Source: JACVRW01 sp035705985 | GTDB taxonomy: Bacteria; Actinomycetota; Thermoleophilia; Solirubrobacterales; Thermoleophilaceae | Assembly (NCBI GenBank): GCA_035705985.1 | Contig: DASSVP010000236.1 | Location: 1-12,812, forward strand | DNA length: 12,812 nt | Direction of reading: 5' to 3' | Shown: piece after piece, positions 1 to 7,070 of the stretch | Numbering within the stretch: the stretch's first letter is position 1 | Layout of the letters: every line of letters begins with the position of its first letter | Notes under the pieces: model-generated | What the model was told of the DNA's origin: nothing | Databases searched by the model: none | Seen by the model: only the letters and a program-made list of their open reading frames with translations | Made by a program: the position numbers and the translations under genes

Positions 1-3000
1 GTGGCCGCGTCCAGGGCCTCGGCGGCCTCGGCGAGGCGACCCGCCTCGATGAGTGCCGCGCCCAGGTCCGGCAGCAACGCCGCTCGCCGGGCGTCGTGGC
101 CCTCCAGGAGCGAGGCGGCCCGCTCGAGCAGGCCGATCGCGGCAGCGAGGTCGCTGCGCCCGAGCGCCCGGCGGCCCGCGGACTCGAGGCGCTCGGACGC
201 GCGCACCGCGAGCCGCTCGCCGTCAGCGCCCAGCTCCGCCACCAGGCAGTAGGCCTGCTCGAGGTGGTAGCCCACGATTTCCTCGAGCTCGGTGAGCCGG
301 GTGCCCGCCACGCGCTCCATCCAGTCGGCGAGCCGCTCGTGCAGCTGGGCGCGCACCTCCTTGGGCAGCGAGCGGTACGCCGCGTCGCGGAGCAGGATGT
401 GGCGGAAGCGGTAGGCGTCGTCGCCGAAGAACGTCGAGCGTTCCGGTCTGATCAGGTCGCGCCGGACCAGCTCCGTCAGGTGGCGGTCGACCGCCGGGCC
501 GAGCTCCGGCGGGGCGAGCTCCTCGGCGGCGTCGCGGTAGAACACCGTGCCCACCACCGACACGCGGGCGAGCAGCGCCCGCTGGTCGTCCGGGAGCCGC
601 TCGAGGCGCGCCGCGAGCAGCACGTGGATCGTGGGCGGCACGTCGTCCGGCCCGAGCTGCCCCTCGTCGAGCAGCATGGTGAGGAGCTCCTCCGCGAACA
701 GCGGGTTGCCGCCGGACGCCTCGCGTACGCGAGCGACCGCCTCCGGGGGCGCGTCGGCGCGGCTGAGCAGGTTGGTGACGAGCTCGGTCGTCTCGCCGGG
801 GGCGAGCGGCTCGAGGTGGATCGAGGTGGCGTTCAGCTTGCCGCCGGCCCACCCGGAGCGCCCCTCGAGCAGCTCGGGCCGAGCCATGCAGAGAAGGACT
901 ATCGGGGCGTCCCGGGCGAGGTCGGCGACGTACTCGACCAGGTCGAGGAAGGTCGCCTCCGCCCACTGAAGGTCGTCCAGGACCACCACGACCGGGCGCT
1001 CCCTCGCGACCGCCTCCAGCAGGCGTCGCGCTGCCCAGAAGATCCTCTCGCGGGTCACCGCTCCGGAGGGATGCCCCAGCCCCACGGCATCGGAGATCAC
1101 CGTGACGATCTCCTCCGCGCGCGGGTCGTCGGCCACGTGCGCGGCCAGGCCCCCCGGCAGCGCCCGGACCATCTCGGCGAGCGGCCAGTACGTGATGCCG
1201 TCCCCGTAGGAGAGGCAGCGGCCGCAGAGCACCGTCGCCTGGTCGCCGAGGGTAGAGGTGAACTCGTCCACGAGGCGCGACTTTCCGATCCCCGCGGGGC
1301 CGAGGACGGTCAGGAGATGGCAGGTCCGGTCCGCGCACGTCGCGGCGAACACCCGCTCGAGCGCCTCGAGCTGCTGGGCGCGGCCGACCAGGGGCGAGTC
1401 GAGGCCCTGCGGGCTGCCGTCCACGAGCCGGCGGGTGCGCTCGTCGATCAGCGTCTCGCCCGGCTGCGCCCTCTCCTGAAGGCGCTTCGCGGTGTTCACG
1501 GCGTCGCCGTCGACGCCCGCCCGCCCCTCGGACTCCGGCTCGGCTATCACCTCGCCGGTCCCGATCCCGATGCGCAGCGTCGGAGCGTGCTCGCGCAGCT
1601 CGGCGGCGGCGCGCACCGCCCGGGCGGCGTCGTCCTCGTGCAGGCGCGGCACGCCGTAGACCGCCATCAGCGCCTCGCCCGGGTACTTCTGCACGGTGCC
1701 GCCGTGGCGCTCGAGGATCTCGCGGAGCTCACCGAGCAGCTCCGAGGTGCGTCGGCGGCGCGCCTCCGCGTCGAGGCCGGACCCGTCGGCGCCGGCATCG
1801 TCCGCGCACGCGAACAGGACGGTCACGACCTTCCTGACCGGCGCCGGCGGCGCGGAGCCGCCCGCGTCCGCCTCACGCAGCTCGAACACCTGCTCCGGGC
1901 GTGACAGCCCGCGCAGGTCGCGGCGGCCGAGGTCGGACAGCTCGAAGCCGTCCGGGAGGCGGTCCTGGACGATCTCTGCGGTCGCCTGGGACAGCAGCAC
2001 GGCGCCGCCGTGCGCCAGACCGCGCAGCCGCGCTGCCCGGTTCAGCGCGGGCCCGAAGTAGTCGCCGTCGCGTTCGTGCGCCTCGCCGGTGTGCACCGCG
2101 ATGCGCACGCGCGGCTCCACGGCGCCCGGCCAGGCGGCGCCGGCCAGGTCCACCTGGATCGCCGCGGCGGCAGCCACCGCGTCGGAGGCGCGCCGGAACA
2201 CCGTCACCGTCGAATCGCCCTCGCCCTTGGTCTTCAGCACGCGTCCGCCGTGTGCCTCGGCCGCGCCCGCGATCAGCGAGTCGTGCAGTTCGAGCGCGGC
2301 CGCCATGCCGGCGAAGTCGGCCTCCCAGAGGCCCGACGACCCCTCGATGTCCGTGAGTACGAAGCTGACCACGCCGCTCGGCAGCTCCGGCGCCGCGGCG
2401 GCGGCCGGCGGTTCGGCGGCCGGGCTCTCCACCGCGTCGACCAGGGCCGGCTGGGCGAGCGCGGGGTCCTGCGCGAGGATCGCGCGCTCCAGCTCGCGCA
2501 GGCGCTCCCCGGGCTCGATCCCCAGCTCCTCCACCAGCGCGATGCGCGCGTCCTGGTAGGCCTGGAGCGCGTCGGCCTGGCGGTCGGCGCGGTAGAGCGC
2601 GAGCATCAGCTGCGCGCGCAGGCGCTCGCGGTAGGGATGGGCGTCCACCAGGCGCTCGAGCTCACCGATCACGTCGGCGTGCCGGCCGAGCGCCAGCTTC
2701 GCCTCAACGAGCTGCTCCTGCGCCGCCACGCGCAGGTCCTCGAGCCTCGCGATCTCGGCCTGCGCGAACGGCTCGTAGGCGAGGTCCGCGAGCGGCGGAC
2801 CTCTCCAGAGCGCGAGCGCCGACTCCAGGAGCCTGCCTGCCGCGGCGGGGCGGCCGTCCGCCAGCTCCGCGCGCGCCTCGCCCAGCAGCCGCTCGAATCG
2901 GTGGCTGTCGACGTCGTCGGGGCCGACGCGCAGCTCGTAGCCGTGCCCATGGGTCACGATCGGCCCGTCGGCGCCGCCGGCGAGCGCTTTCCGGAGCCGC

Positions 3001-3200
3001 GACACGTGGGCCTGGAGCGTCTTCGCCGCGGTGGCGGGCGTCCCCTCTCCCCAGAGCTCGTCGATCAGGCGCTCGCTGCTGACGGTCTCGTTCGGGTGCA
3101 GCAGGAGCAGCGCGAGAACGGCGCGGCGCTTGCTGCCTCCCAGCGCGACGGGCTCCCCCCCGTCAAGGGCCTCGAGGGGGCCAAGGATGCGGAAGTCCAT
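1..3200 (-). CDS. BTAD/SARP-type regulator fused to two class III cyclase domains, AAA ATPase and TPR-like repeats (3' end outside window)
   Basis: One open frame gives 1066 residues and continues past base 1. Domains in order: winged-helix DNA-binding domain (about 10-90); BTAD with the typical YQDAR..LVEELGIEPGE stretch (about 95-235); class III nucleotide cyclase (about 276-440) with metal Asp284 and Asp329 and the Asn387/Arg391 pair; second cyclase-like domain (about 456-590) in which the metal positions are Cys465 and Glu509 while Asn569/Arg573 remain; AAA_16-type ATPase starting LVGR at 604, Walker A GPAGIGKS 634-641, Walker B VVVVLDD 737-743; then helical TPR-like repeats. It is probably a cytoplasmic, ATP- and perhaps cyclic-nucleotide-linked transcriptional activator. 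The start is the ATG at 3200, where the conserved winged helix begins (MDFRILGPLEAL); no clear Shine-Dalgarno precedes it. It is divergent from the small membrane protein gene. The ligand is unknown. The family call is firm; cyclase activity is inferred. Confidence 0.9.
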   Translation of the reverse strand, partial: MDFRILGPLEALDGGEPVALGGSKRRAVLALLLLHPNETVSSERLIDELWGEGTPATAAKTLQAHVSRLRKALAGGADGPIVTHGHGYELRVGPDDVDSHRFERLLGEARAELADGRPAAAGRLLESALALWRGPPLADLAYEPFAQAEIARLEDLRVAAQEQLVEAKLALGRHADVIGELERLVDAHPYRERLRAQLMLALYRADRQADALQAYQDARIALVEELGIEPGERLRELERAILAQDPALAQPALVDAVESPAAEPPAAAAAPELPSGVVSFVLTDIEGSSGLWEADFAGMAAALELHDSLIAGAAEAHGGRVLKTKGEGDSTVTVFRRASDAVAAAAAIQVDLAGAAWPGAVEPRVRIAVHTGEAHERDGDYFGPALNRAARLRGLAHGGAVLLSQATAEIVQDRLPDGFELSDLGRRDLRGLSRPEQVFELREADAGGSAPPAPVRKVVTVLFACADDAGADGSGLDAEARRRRTSELLGELREILERHGGTVQKYPGEALMAVYGVPRLHEDDAARAVRAAAELREHAPTLRIGIGTGEVIAEPESEGRAGVDGDAVNTAKRLQERAQPGETLIDERTRRLVDGSPQGLDSPLVGRAQQLEALERVFAATCADRTCHLLTVLGPAGIGKSRLVDEFTSTLGDQATVLCGRCLSYGDGITYWPLAEMVRALPGGLAAHVADDPRAEEIVTVISDAVGLGHPSGAVTRERIFWAARRLLEAVARERPVVVVLDDLQWAEATFLDLVEYVADLARDAPIVLLCMARPELLEGRSGWAGGKLNATSIHLEPLAPGETTELVTNLLSRADAPPEAVARVREASGGNPLFAEELLTMLLDEGQLGPDDVPPTIHVLLAARLERLPDDQRALLARVSVVGTVFYRDAAEELAPPELGPAVDRHLTELVRRDLIRPERSTFFGDDAYRFRHILLRDAAYRSLPKEVRAQLHERLADWMERVAGTRLTELEEIVGYHLEQAYCLVAELGADGERLAVRASERLESAGRRALGRSDLAAAIGLLERAASLLEGHDARRAALLPDLGAALIEAGRLAEAAEALDAA

Positions 3201-3225
3201 GCGAGTTCGGGGCGGGTCCGGGTCC

Positions 3226-3254
3226 AACGTACCGCACTGTCACCGCTCTGTCGC
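3226..3254 (-). promoter_or_regulatory. Candidate promoter of the BTAD-cyclase regulator
   Basis: Read on the minus strand, GCGACA (3254-3249), a 17-base spacer and TACGTT (3231-3226) make a weak sigma-70-like pair (4/6 and 3/6 matches). It would start transcription about 19 bases before the ATG at 3200. The -35 element falls inside the 11-bp repeats, as expected for a SARP-controlled promoter. It is a weak match in GC-rich DNA. Confidence 0.25.
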
Positions 3255-3274
3255 CGTGCGGCAACCGCCCCACC
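3231..3274. promoter_or_regulatory. Four 11-bp-period direct repeats, candidate SARP/AfsR-type operator
   Basis: Units start at 3231, 3242, 3253 and 3264: ACCGCACTGTC, ACCGCTCTGTC, GCCGTGCGGCA and ACCGCCCCACC. The first two differ at one base; all four share [AG]CCG exactly 11 bp apart. AfsR/SARP proteins are known to bind direct repeats with 11-bp pitch overlapping the -35 region. These lie between the SARP-type regulator and the divergent membrane protein gene, so they could serve autoregulation, control of the neighbour, or both. The pattern is visible; the binding is inference. Confidence 0.45.
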
Positions 3275-3298
3275 GGACCATGGCCTCCGATGTCGCCG

Positions 3299-3319
3299 AC
3301 CACCACCACCACCACCACC
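3299..3319 (+). repeat. (ACC)7 triplet tract in the leader of the small membrane protein gene
   Basis: Seven uninterrupted ACC units end five bases before the Shine-Dalgarno sequence. The tract is in frame with an upstream ATG at 3290 and would encode seven Thr if that start were used. More likely it is untranslated leader, where a C/A-only tract stays unstructured and keeps the ribosome site open. Confidence 0.7.
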
Positions 3320-3323
3320 ATCC

Positions 3324-3329
3324 AGGAGG
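3324..3329 (+). promoter_or_regulatory. Strong ribosome binding site fixing the start at 3335
   Basis: AGGAGG lies five bases before ATG 3335. This decides the start in favour of 3335 over the in-frame ATG at 3290, which has no comparable site. Confidence 0.75.
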
Positions 3330-3334
3330 CAGTC

Positions 3335-3778
3335 ATGGGCCAGCCGTTCCCCACTCAGCACCCCGCAGTCGTCCTTCGGTCCCACTTCAAGCTCGTCCGC
3401 AACCTGCTCGCTGTTGCGATGGCCGCCGTCGTGGCGCTGAGCGCCGCGGTCGTGATCGTCGCGAACGACGACGACGAGCTCGCGGGCCGCATCGCCCAGC
3501 CGACCGAGCTCCAGGCGCTGCCGAACAGCGCGGTGCACGCGCATCCGCGTGACCTCGCGCCCGGCACGCGCTACGACGGCGGGCCCGAGGAAGGCACCCG
3601 CGCGATCATCGCGGTCCCGCAGGCGCCGGCCGCTCGCTACGACGGCGGCCCCGACGAGGGTACGCGCGGCGCGGTCTCGAGTCAGCCCGCCCCGGTCCCG
3701 GAGCGCACCACCGACGCCGGTTCCACCCAGAGCGAGAGCCGCATCGTGATCCCGCAGGGCCCCGGCGGACCCCGGTAG
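3335..3778 (+). CDS. Small single-pass membrane protein with duplicated RYDGGP[ED]EGTR motif
   Basis: 147 residues of unknown function. Residues 1-22 are a short basic N-terminus (Arg15, Lys19, Arg22). Residues about 23-43 form one strongly hydrophobic Ala/Val-rich helix with no clear signal-peptidase site, followed by an acidic NDDDE cluster. By the positive-inside rule the N-terminus is cytoplasmic and the roughly 100-residue tail is outside. The tail is Pro/Ala/Gly-rich and low in complexity, with the motif at 79-89 and again at 101-111. It is probably an anchored, largely disordered extracytoplasmic protein. It has its own strong ribosome site and a terminator 22 bases after the stop, so it is monocistronic. 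Divergence from the BTAD-cyclase gene suggests it may be that regulator's target, which is inference. I do not recognise a named family. Confidence 0.82.
   Translation: MGQPFPTQHPAVVLRSHFKLVRNLLAVAMAAVVALSAAVVIVANDDDELAGRIAQPTELQALPNSAVHAHPRDLAPGTRYDGGPEEGTRAIIAVPQAPAARYDGGPDEGTRGAVSSQPAPVPERTTDAGSTQSESRIVIPQGPGGPR
3569..3667 (+). repeat. Two in-frame copies encoding RYDGGP[ED]EGTR
   Basis: The copies occupy 3569-3601 and 3635-3667, 66 bases apart. The protein repeats differ only at Glu/Asp, while several third codon positions differ. That pattern suggests protein-level conservation rather than a very recent DNA duplication. Confidence 0.8.
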
Positions 3779-3800
3779 CCCAAGCTCGTTCCCCCCAACG

Positions 3801-3834
3801 GCCGACGGGCCCTCCTCGTGAGGGCCCGTTCGGC
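3801..3834. terminator. Bidirectional intrinsic-type hairpin between convergent genes
   Basis: Arms 3801-3814 and 3820-3834 pair over 14 bp with a single bulged base and a five-base loop (3815-3819); the inner part ACGGGCCCTC pairs perfectly. It lies 22 bases after the membrane protein stop and directly beyond the MFS stop on the other strand. U-tracts are poor on both sides, as is common in GC-rich actinobacteria. Confidence 0.75.
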
Positions 3835-3837
3835 GTT

Positions 3838-5538
3838 CTAGGCTGGCTCCGGCCGAGCCGCCGGCGCTGGGCGCGCGCCGGCCCCGTCGCCGTCTCCGTC
3901 GCCCCCTGCCGGGGGCGGGCCCTGCCCGGCGGCCGCCATCGCCTCCGCGCGCGCCTGTGCGGGCGTGCGCCTGAGCGCGGCCATGAGCGGCAGCGCGGAC
4001 AGCACCAGGAACGCCGCCTGGCGGAACGCCCACGCGAAGCCCTCGCGCGCGGAGCCCGCCGTCTGCCGGACGATCTCCTCGTCGAACCCGGGCTTCGGCT
4101 CGAAGCGGTCGTCGGTGCCGCCGGTGTAGTCGTGCAGCGTCGACTGGATCACCATCCCCGCGAGCGGAGCGGGAATCTCCCAGTCGTCGACGATGTCCTC
4201 GATCTCGTCCTCGGCGAACCACGACATGTGCGCGTGCAGCGCGCCGCCGAAGGTCGCGATCAGGATCGCCACGCCGATCGCGGCGCCGAGCTGGCGGGCC
4301 GTGTTGAGCACGCCGGAGGCGAGCCCGAGGTCCTGGCCGGTGACCGCGCCCATCGCGCCGACGTTCAGCGCCGGGAACCCGATGCCCATGCCGAAGCCGA
4401 TCATCAGCAGCCCCGGGAGGATGCGGATGTAGGCCCAGGCGTCGTCGGAGGTGGCGGGGAGGAACGACACCCACAGCATCCCCACGGCCATCACGATCAG
4501 GGCGGGCTTGGCCAGCTCACCAGGCGGGCGCGTGTCCGCAGCGCGGCCTACGAACGGCCACGCGGCGAGGCCGCATAGAGGAACGGGGACGATCGCGAGC
4601 GCGGCCTCGAGCTGCGTGTAGCCCCACAGGTTCACGAACACGAGCGAGAGCAGGAGCAGCGAGCCGATAGCGCCCGCCGCGAAGAAGATCATCCCGATGT
4701 TGGCGTTGCGGAACTGCTCGTTCGAGAGCAGCCCTGGCGTGATCATCGGGTCGGGCGCCCGGCGCTCCCACCAGAAGAACAGGACGCCGAGCAGGATCGC
4801 CCCCTGCATGAGGCTGAGCCACAGCGGCAGGTCGCCGCCGAACGGGTTGGCCTCGATCAGGGCCATCGTCAGGAACAGCACGGCGCCGCCGAGCAGCAGC
4901 ATTCCGCGCACGTCCACCTGCTTGCCGATCGCAGTCAGGTCCCAGGTCTCGGGCCACCAGCGCAGCGCGAGGATCACGCCGAGGATGCCGAACGGGATGT
5001 TGACCAGGAAGATCCACTCCCAGCTCGCGATCTCGATCAGCACGCCGCCGAGCACCGGCCCGAAGGCCGAGGCAACGAGTGCCACCACGGCGATCAGCGC
5101 GAGCCCGAAGCCGCGCTGCTGCGGCGGGAACACGAGCACCGTCATCGCGAACCCGAGCGGGGCGAGGATCCCGGCGCCGGCGCCCTGGATCACGCGGAAG
5201 GCGATCAGCCACTCGACGGACCACGCGAGCGCGCACAGCGCGGACCCGATCGTGAAGACCGTGAGGCCGATGACGAAGAACTTCTTCCGGCCGAACTGGT
5301 CGGCCAGCCGCCCCATCGACACGAGCAGGACGGCGAAGATGATGTTGTAGGCGTTGATGACCCAGGTGACCGTCCCGATGTCCGTCGACAGCTCGTCCTG
5401 CAGCTCCGGGATCGCGATGTTCACGATCGCGATGTCCAGCAGGGCCATCGCCCAGGCGATCATCATCACGCCGAAGATCCGCCACTTGTGCTCGTAGAGG
5501 AACTCGGCGGGCGGGTTCCGTCGCTCGGTCACAGTCAC
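3838..5538 (-). CDS. MFS drug/metabolite exporter, DHA2 (EmrB/QacA) family, 14 TM type
   Basis: 566-residue proton-coupled efflux permease of the inner membrane. TM1 carries the conserved acidic residue in LLDIAIVNIAIP (Asp35). Motif A GRLADQFGRKK is at 76-86, and the antiporter motif C region with GPVLGG (160-165) is followed by SWEWIFLVNIPFG. Length and helix spacing fit the 14-TM DHA2 group. An acidic stretch of about 70 residues (about 430-505) between the last two helices is probably extracytoplasmic. The C-terminal 30 or so residues are a Pro/Ala/Gly-rich tail with GDGDGDG. The start is GTG 5538, overlapping the upstream stop by four bases (GTGA), with GGAAGG upstream; a GTG two codons later is the alternative. 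It is the last gene of the minus-strand operon and ends at the hairpin terminator. Substrate unknown. Confidence 0.9.
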   Translation of the reverse strand: MTVTERRNPPAEFLYEHKWRIFGVMMIAWAMALLDIAIVNIAIPELQDELSTDIGTVTWVINAYNIIFAVLLVSMGRLADQFGRKKFFVIGLTVFTIGSALCALAWSVEWLIAFRVIQGAGAGILAPLGFAMTVLVFPPQQRGFGLALIAVVALVASAFGPVLGGVLIEIASWEWIFLVNIPFGILGVILALRWWPETWDLTAIGKQVDVRGMLLLGGAVLFLTMALIEANPFGGDLPLWLSLMQGAILLGVLFFWWERRAPDPMITPGLLSNEQFRNANIGMIFFAAGAIGSLLLLSLVFVNLWGYTQLEAALAIVPVPLCGLAAWPFVGRAADTRPPGELAKPALIVMAVGMLWVSFLPATSDDAWAYIRILPGLLMIGFGMGIGFPALNVGAMGAVTGQDLGLASGVLNTARQLGAAIGVAILIATFGGALHAHMSWFAEDEIEDIVDDWEIPAPLAGMVIQSTLHDYTGGTDDRFEPKPGFDEEIVRQTAGSAREGFAWAFRQAAFLVLSALPLMAALRRTPAQARAEAMAAAGQGPPPAGGDGDGDGAGARPAPAARPEPA

Positions 5539-7070
5539 GGCAGCCGGCCACCTTCCGGCACGCGGCCGTCGTACTCGAGGTCCGTCTTGGAGGTCCCGTC
5601 CTCGGGCTCGTCGTTGTCGAACGGGTCGAAGTCGTTCGGGACGCCGTCGTCGTCCGTGTCGTCGTCGCCGCTCTCACGGGGCGGGCGCAGGGCGCCGTCG
5701 GGCCCGAACTCCGGCAGCGTGCCGTCCGCCACGAGCAGCGCCGCCTGCGACAGCTCGGTGAGCTTGCCGGTGTCCTCGTTCGCGATGTTGTCGAACCGTG
5801 TGATGTCGTCCTCGACGTCCTCGTCGTCGTCGAACATCCGGCGCACGATCCGCTCGCGGTCCGCCACCACCAGCCAGCGGCGGTCGCGGATGATGATCTG
5901 CGAGCCCACCGCGGTGATCGACTTCGGGCGGTCCGGCATGTCGTCCTCGTCCACGTCGTCGAACAGCGCGGTCAGGTCCTCGCCGCGCATCTTGCCGGGA
6001 ATGGTGAGGCCGAGGAAGGACAGGAGCGTCGGCGCCACGTCGTGCGTGGTCGCGTACCAGTCCACGTCGTCGCCGGACTTCTGGCCGTCGGGGTGGCGGA
6101 TCAGGTACGGGACCTCGTATGAGATCCGGTGGGACGTGGGCGCCGCGCGGCCGAGGTAGCCGTGCTCGCCGAGCGCGAGGCCGTGGTCGCCGAGCACGAA
6201 CACCACCGTGTCGTCCGGCACCTCGTCGAGCAGCCTGCCCAGCTCGGCGTCGACCGCCTCCACGTGCTCCACGTATGCCTCGCGCACGCGGTCGATCTGG
6301 CCGTCGCCGAAGTCCAGCTCCACGAGCCGGCCGTCCGTGGGTCCGAGGCCGTCCTCCTCCGCGCGGCCCGGCTTCACGTAGAAGGGTGGCGCCGCGTAGG
6401 CGTCGGCCGGGTCGAACGGGTCCACTCCGACCAGGAAGGCGTCCGCGCGCCGCAGCTCGCGGAGCGCCTCGACGCCCGCGCGCATCGTCCGGCGCGTCGC
6501 GTCGGTCTGGCGCCTGAAGGACGCGAGCAGCTCACCCTCGATCCCGGAGCCGAGCTCGCCGCTCGGCCCGCCGCCCGGCGGGCGCACGTCCCGGAAGCGC
6601 TCGCCCTCGAAGAGCGGGTTGTCCGTCAGGTACACCGTCTCCAGGCCGCCCCTGCGGGTCTCCTCCATGAGCAGCGGCTGGTGGTCCCAGACGGGGTTGA
6701 AGCCGGGCACGGGCGGGAAGCCCTCGAGCCGGCGCCAGTCCCGGAACGGGAAGGCGCGCATGCCGGTGACGAGCGAGCGGCGGGTCGACACGGCGGGCAT
6801 GGACTCGGGGATCGCGCGGTCGAAGCGCAGCGACTCCCCGGTCAGGTCGTTCAGGTTCGGCGTGTCGGCCGGCGCCCCGCCCTCGAAAGCGTCCACATGG
6901 TCGGCGCGCACGAGCGGCAGCACCACGAGCAGCGCGCGGCGGGCGCGGTCGTCGCCGAGCTGGGCGGCCGCCGGCGCGGCCGAGGCGAGTGTGCCGAGCA
7001 CCCCGGCGCCGGCGGCCGTCGCGCCGCCGCGCCGCAGCAGGCTGCGCCTGGTGAACGGCCGGATGCTCAC
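5535..7070 (-). CDS. Tat-exported sulfatase-fold protein, probable pseudoenzyme with Asp-rich C-terminal tail
   Basis: 511 residues, alkaline phosphatase/sulfatase superfamily, clearly paralogous to the next gene upstream (shared RAD 55-57, TRRSLVTG-like turn, DHQP 129-132, TDNP 149-152, GVDxFDP 215-221, DHGxxLGEHG from 295). The N-terminus is a Tat signal (TRRSLLR at 7-13, hydrophobic stretch, likely cleavage after AAA at 34-36). Key residues are lost: the metal-ligand position is Pro52, the nucleophile position Ala93, the DPHEP His is Ala222, and the Lys after DHG is Arg; only Asp295-His296 of the metal set remain. The C-terminal 45 residues are acidic, with DxDxDGxxxD spacing (about 471-487) like a thrombospondin type 3 calcium loop. 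The start is GTG 7070, overlapping the upstream stop by four bases (GTGA). It probably binds or scaffolds rather than hydrolyses, which is inference. Confidence 0.87.
   Translation of the reverse strand: MSIRPFTRRSLLRRGGATAAGAGVLGTLASAAPAAAQLGDDRARRALLVVLPLVRADHVDAFEGGAPADTPNLNDLTGESLRFDRAIPESMPAVSTRRSLVTGMRAFPFRDWRRLEGFPPVPGFNPVWDHQPLLMEETRRGGLETVYLTDNPLFEGERFRDVRPPGGGPSGELGSGIEGELLASFRRQTDATRRTMRAGVEALRELRRADAFLVGVDPFDPADAYAAPPFYVKPGRAEEDGLGPTDGRLVELDFGDGQIDRVREAYVEHVEAVDAELGRLLDEVPDDTVVFVLGDHGLALGEHGYLGRAAPTSHRISYEVPYLIRHPDGQKSGDDVDWYATTHDVAPTLLSFLGLTIPGKMRGEDLTALFDDVDEDDMPDRPKSITAVGSQIIIRDRRWLVVADRERIVRRMFDDDEDVEDDITRFDNIANEDTGKLTELSQAALLVADGTLPEFGPDGALRPPRESGDDDTDDDGVPNDFDPFDNDEPEDGTSKTDLEYDGRVPEGGRLP

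Noticed and set aside
223..1338. 371-codon minus-strand frame
   Set aside because: Same strand as the regulator but out of frame. The Walker A region reads GPAGIGKS only in the regulator frame; this one gives Arg/Gly/Pro-rich sequence.
96..1904. 602-codon open frame on the plus strand
   Set aside because: It lies antisense to the regulator, whose minus frame has Walker A/B, cyclase and helical repeat motifs. The plus-strand product is an Arg/Val/His/Leu-rich shadow without a recognisable domain.
2010..3440. 476-codon plus-strand frame
   Set aside because: Antisense to the BTAD and first cyclase domains and then running across the intergenic region; no domain and biased composition.
3065..4474. 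469-codon minus-strand frame
   Set aside because: An out-of-frame shadow of the MFS gene that crosses the terminator and lies antisense to the membrane protein gene; no motif.
4517..5677. 386-codon minus-strand frame
   Set aside because: Overlaps the MFS gene in another frame; low-complexity Arg-rich product, whereas the MFS frame shows all family motifs.
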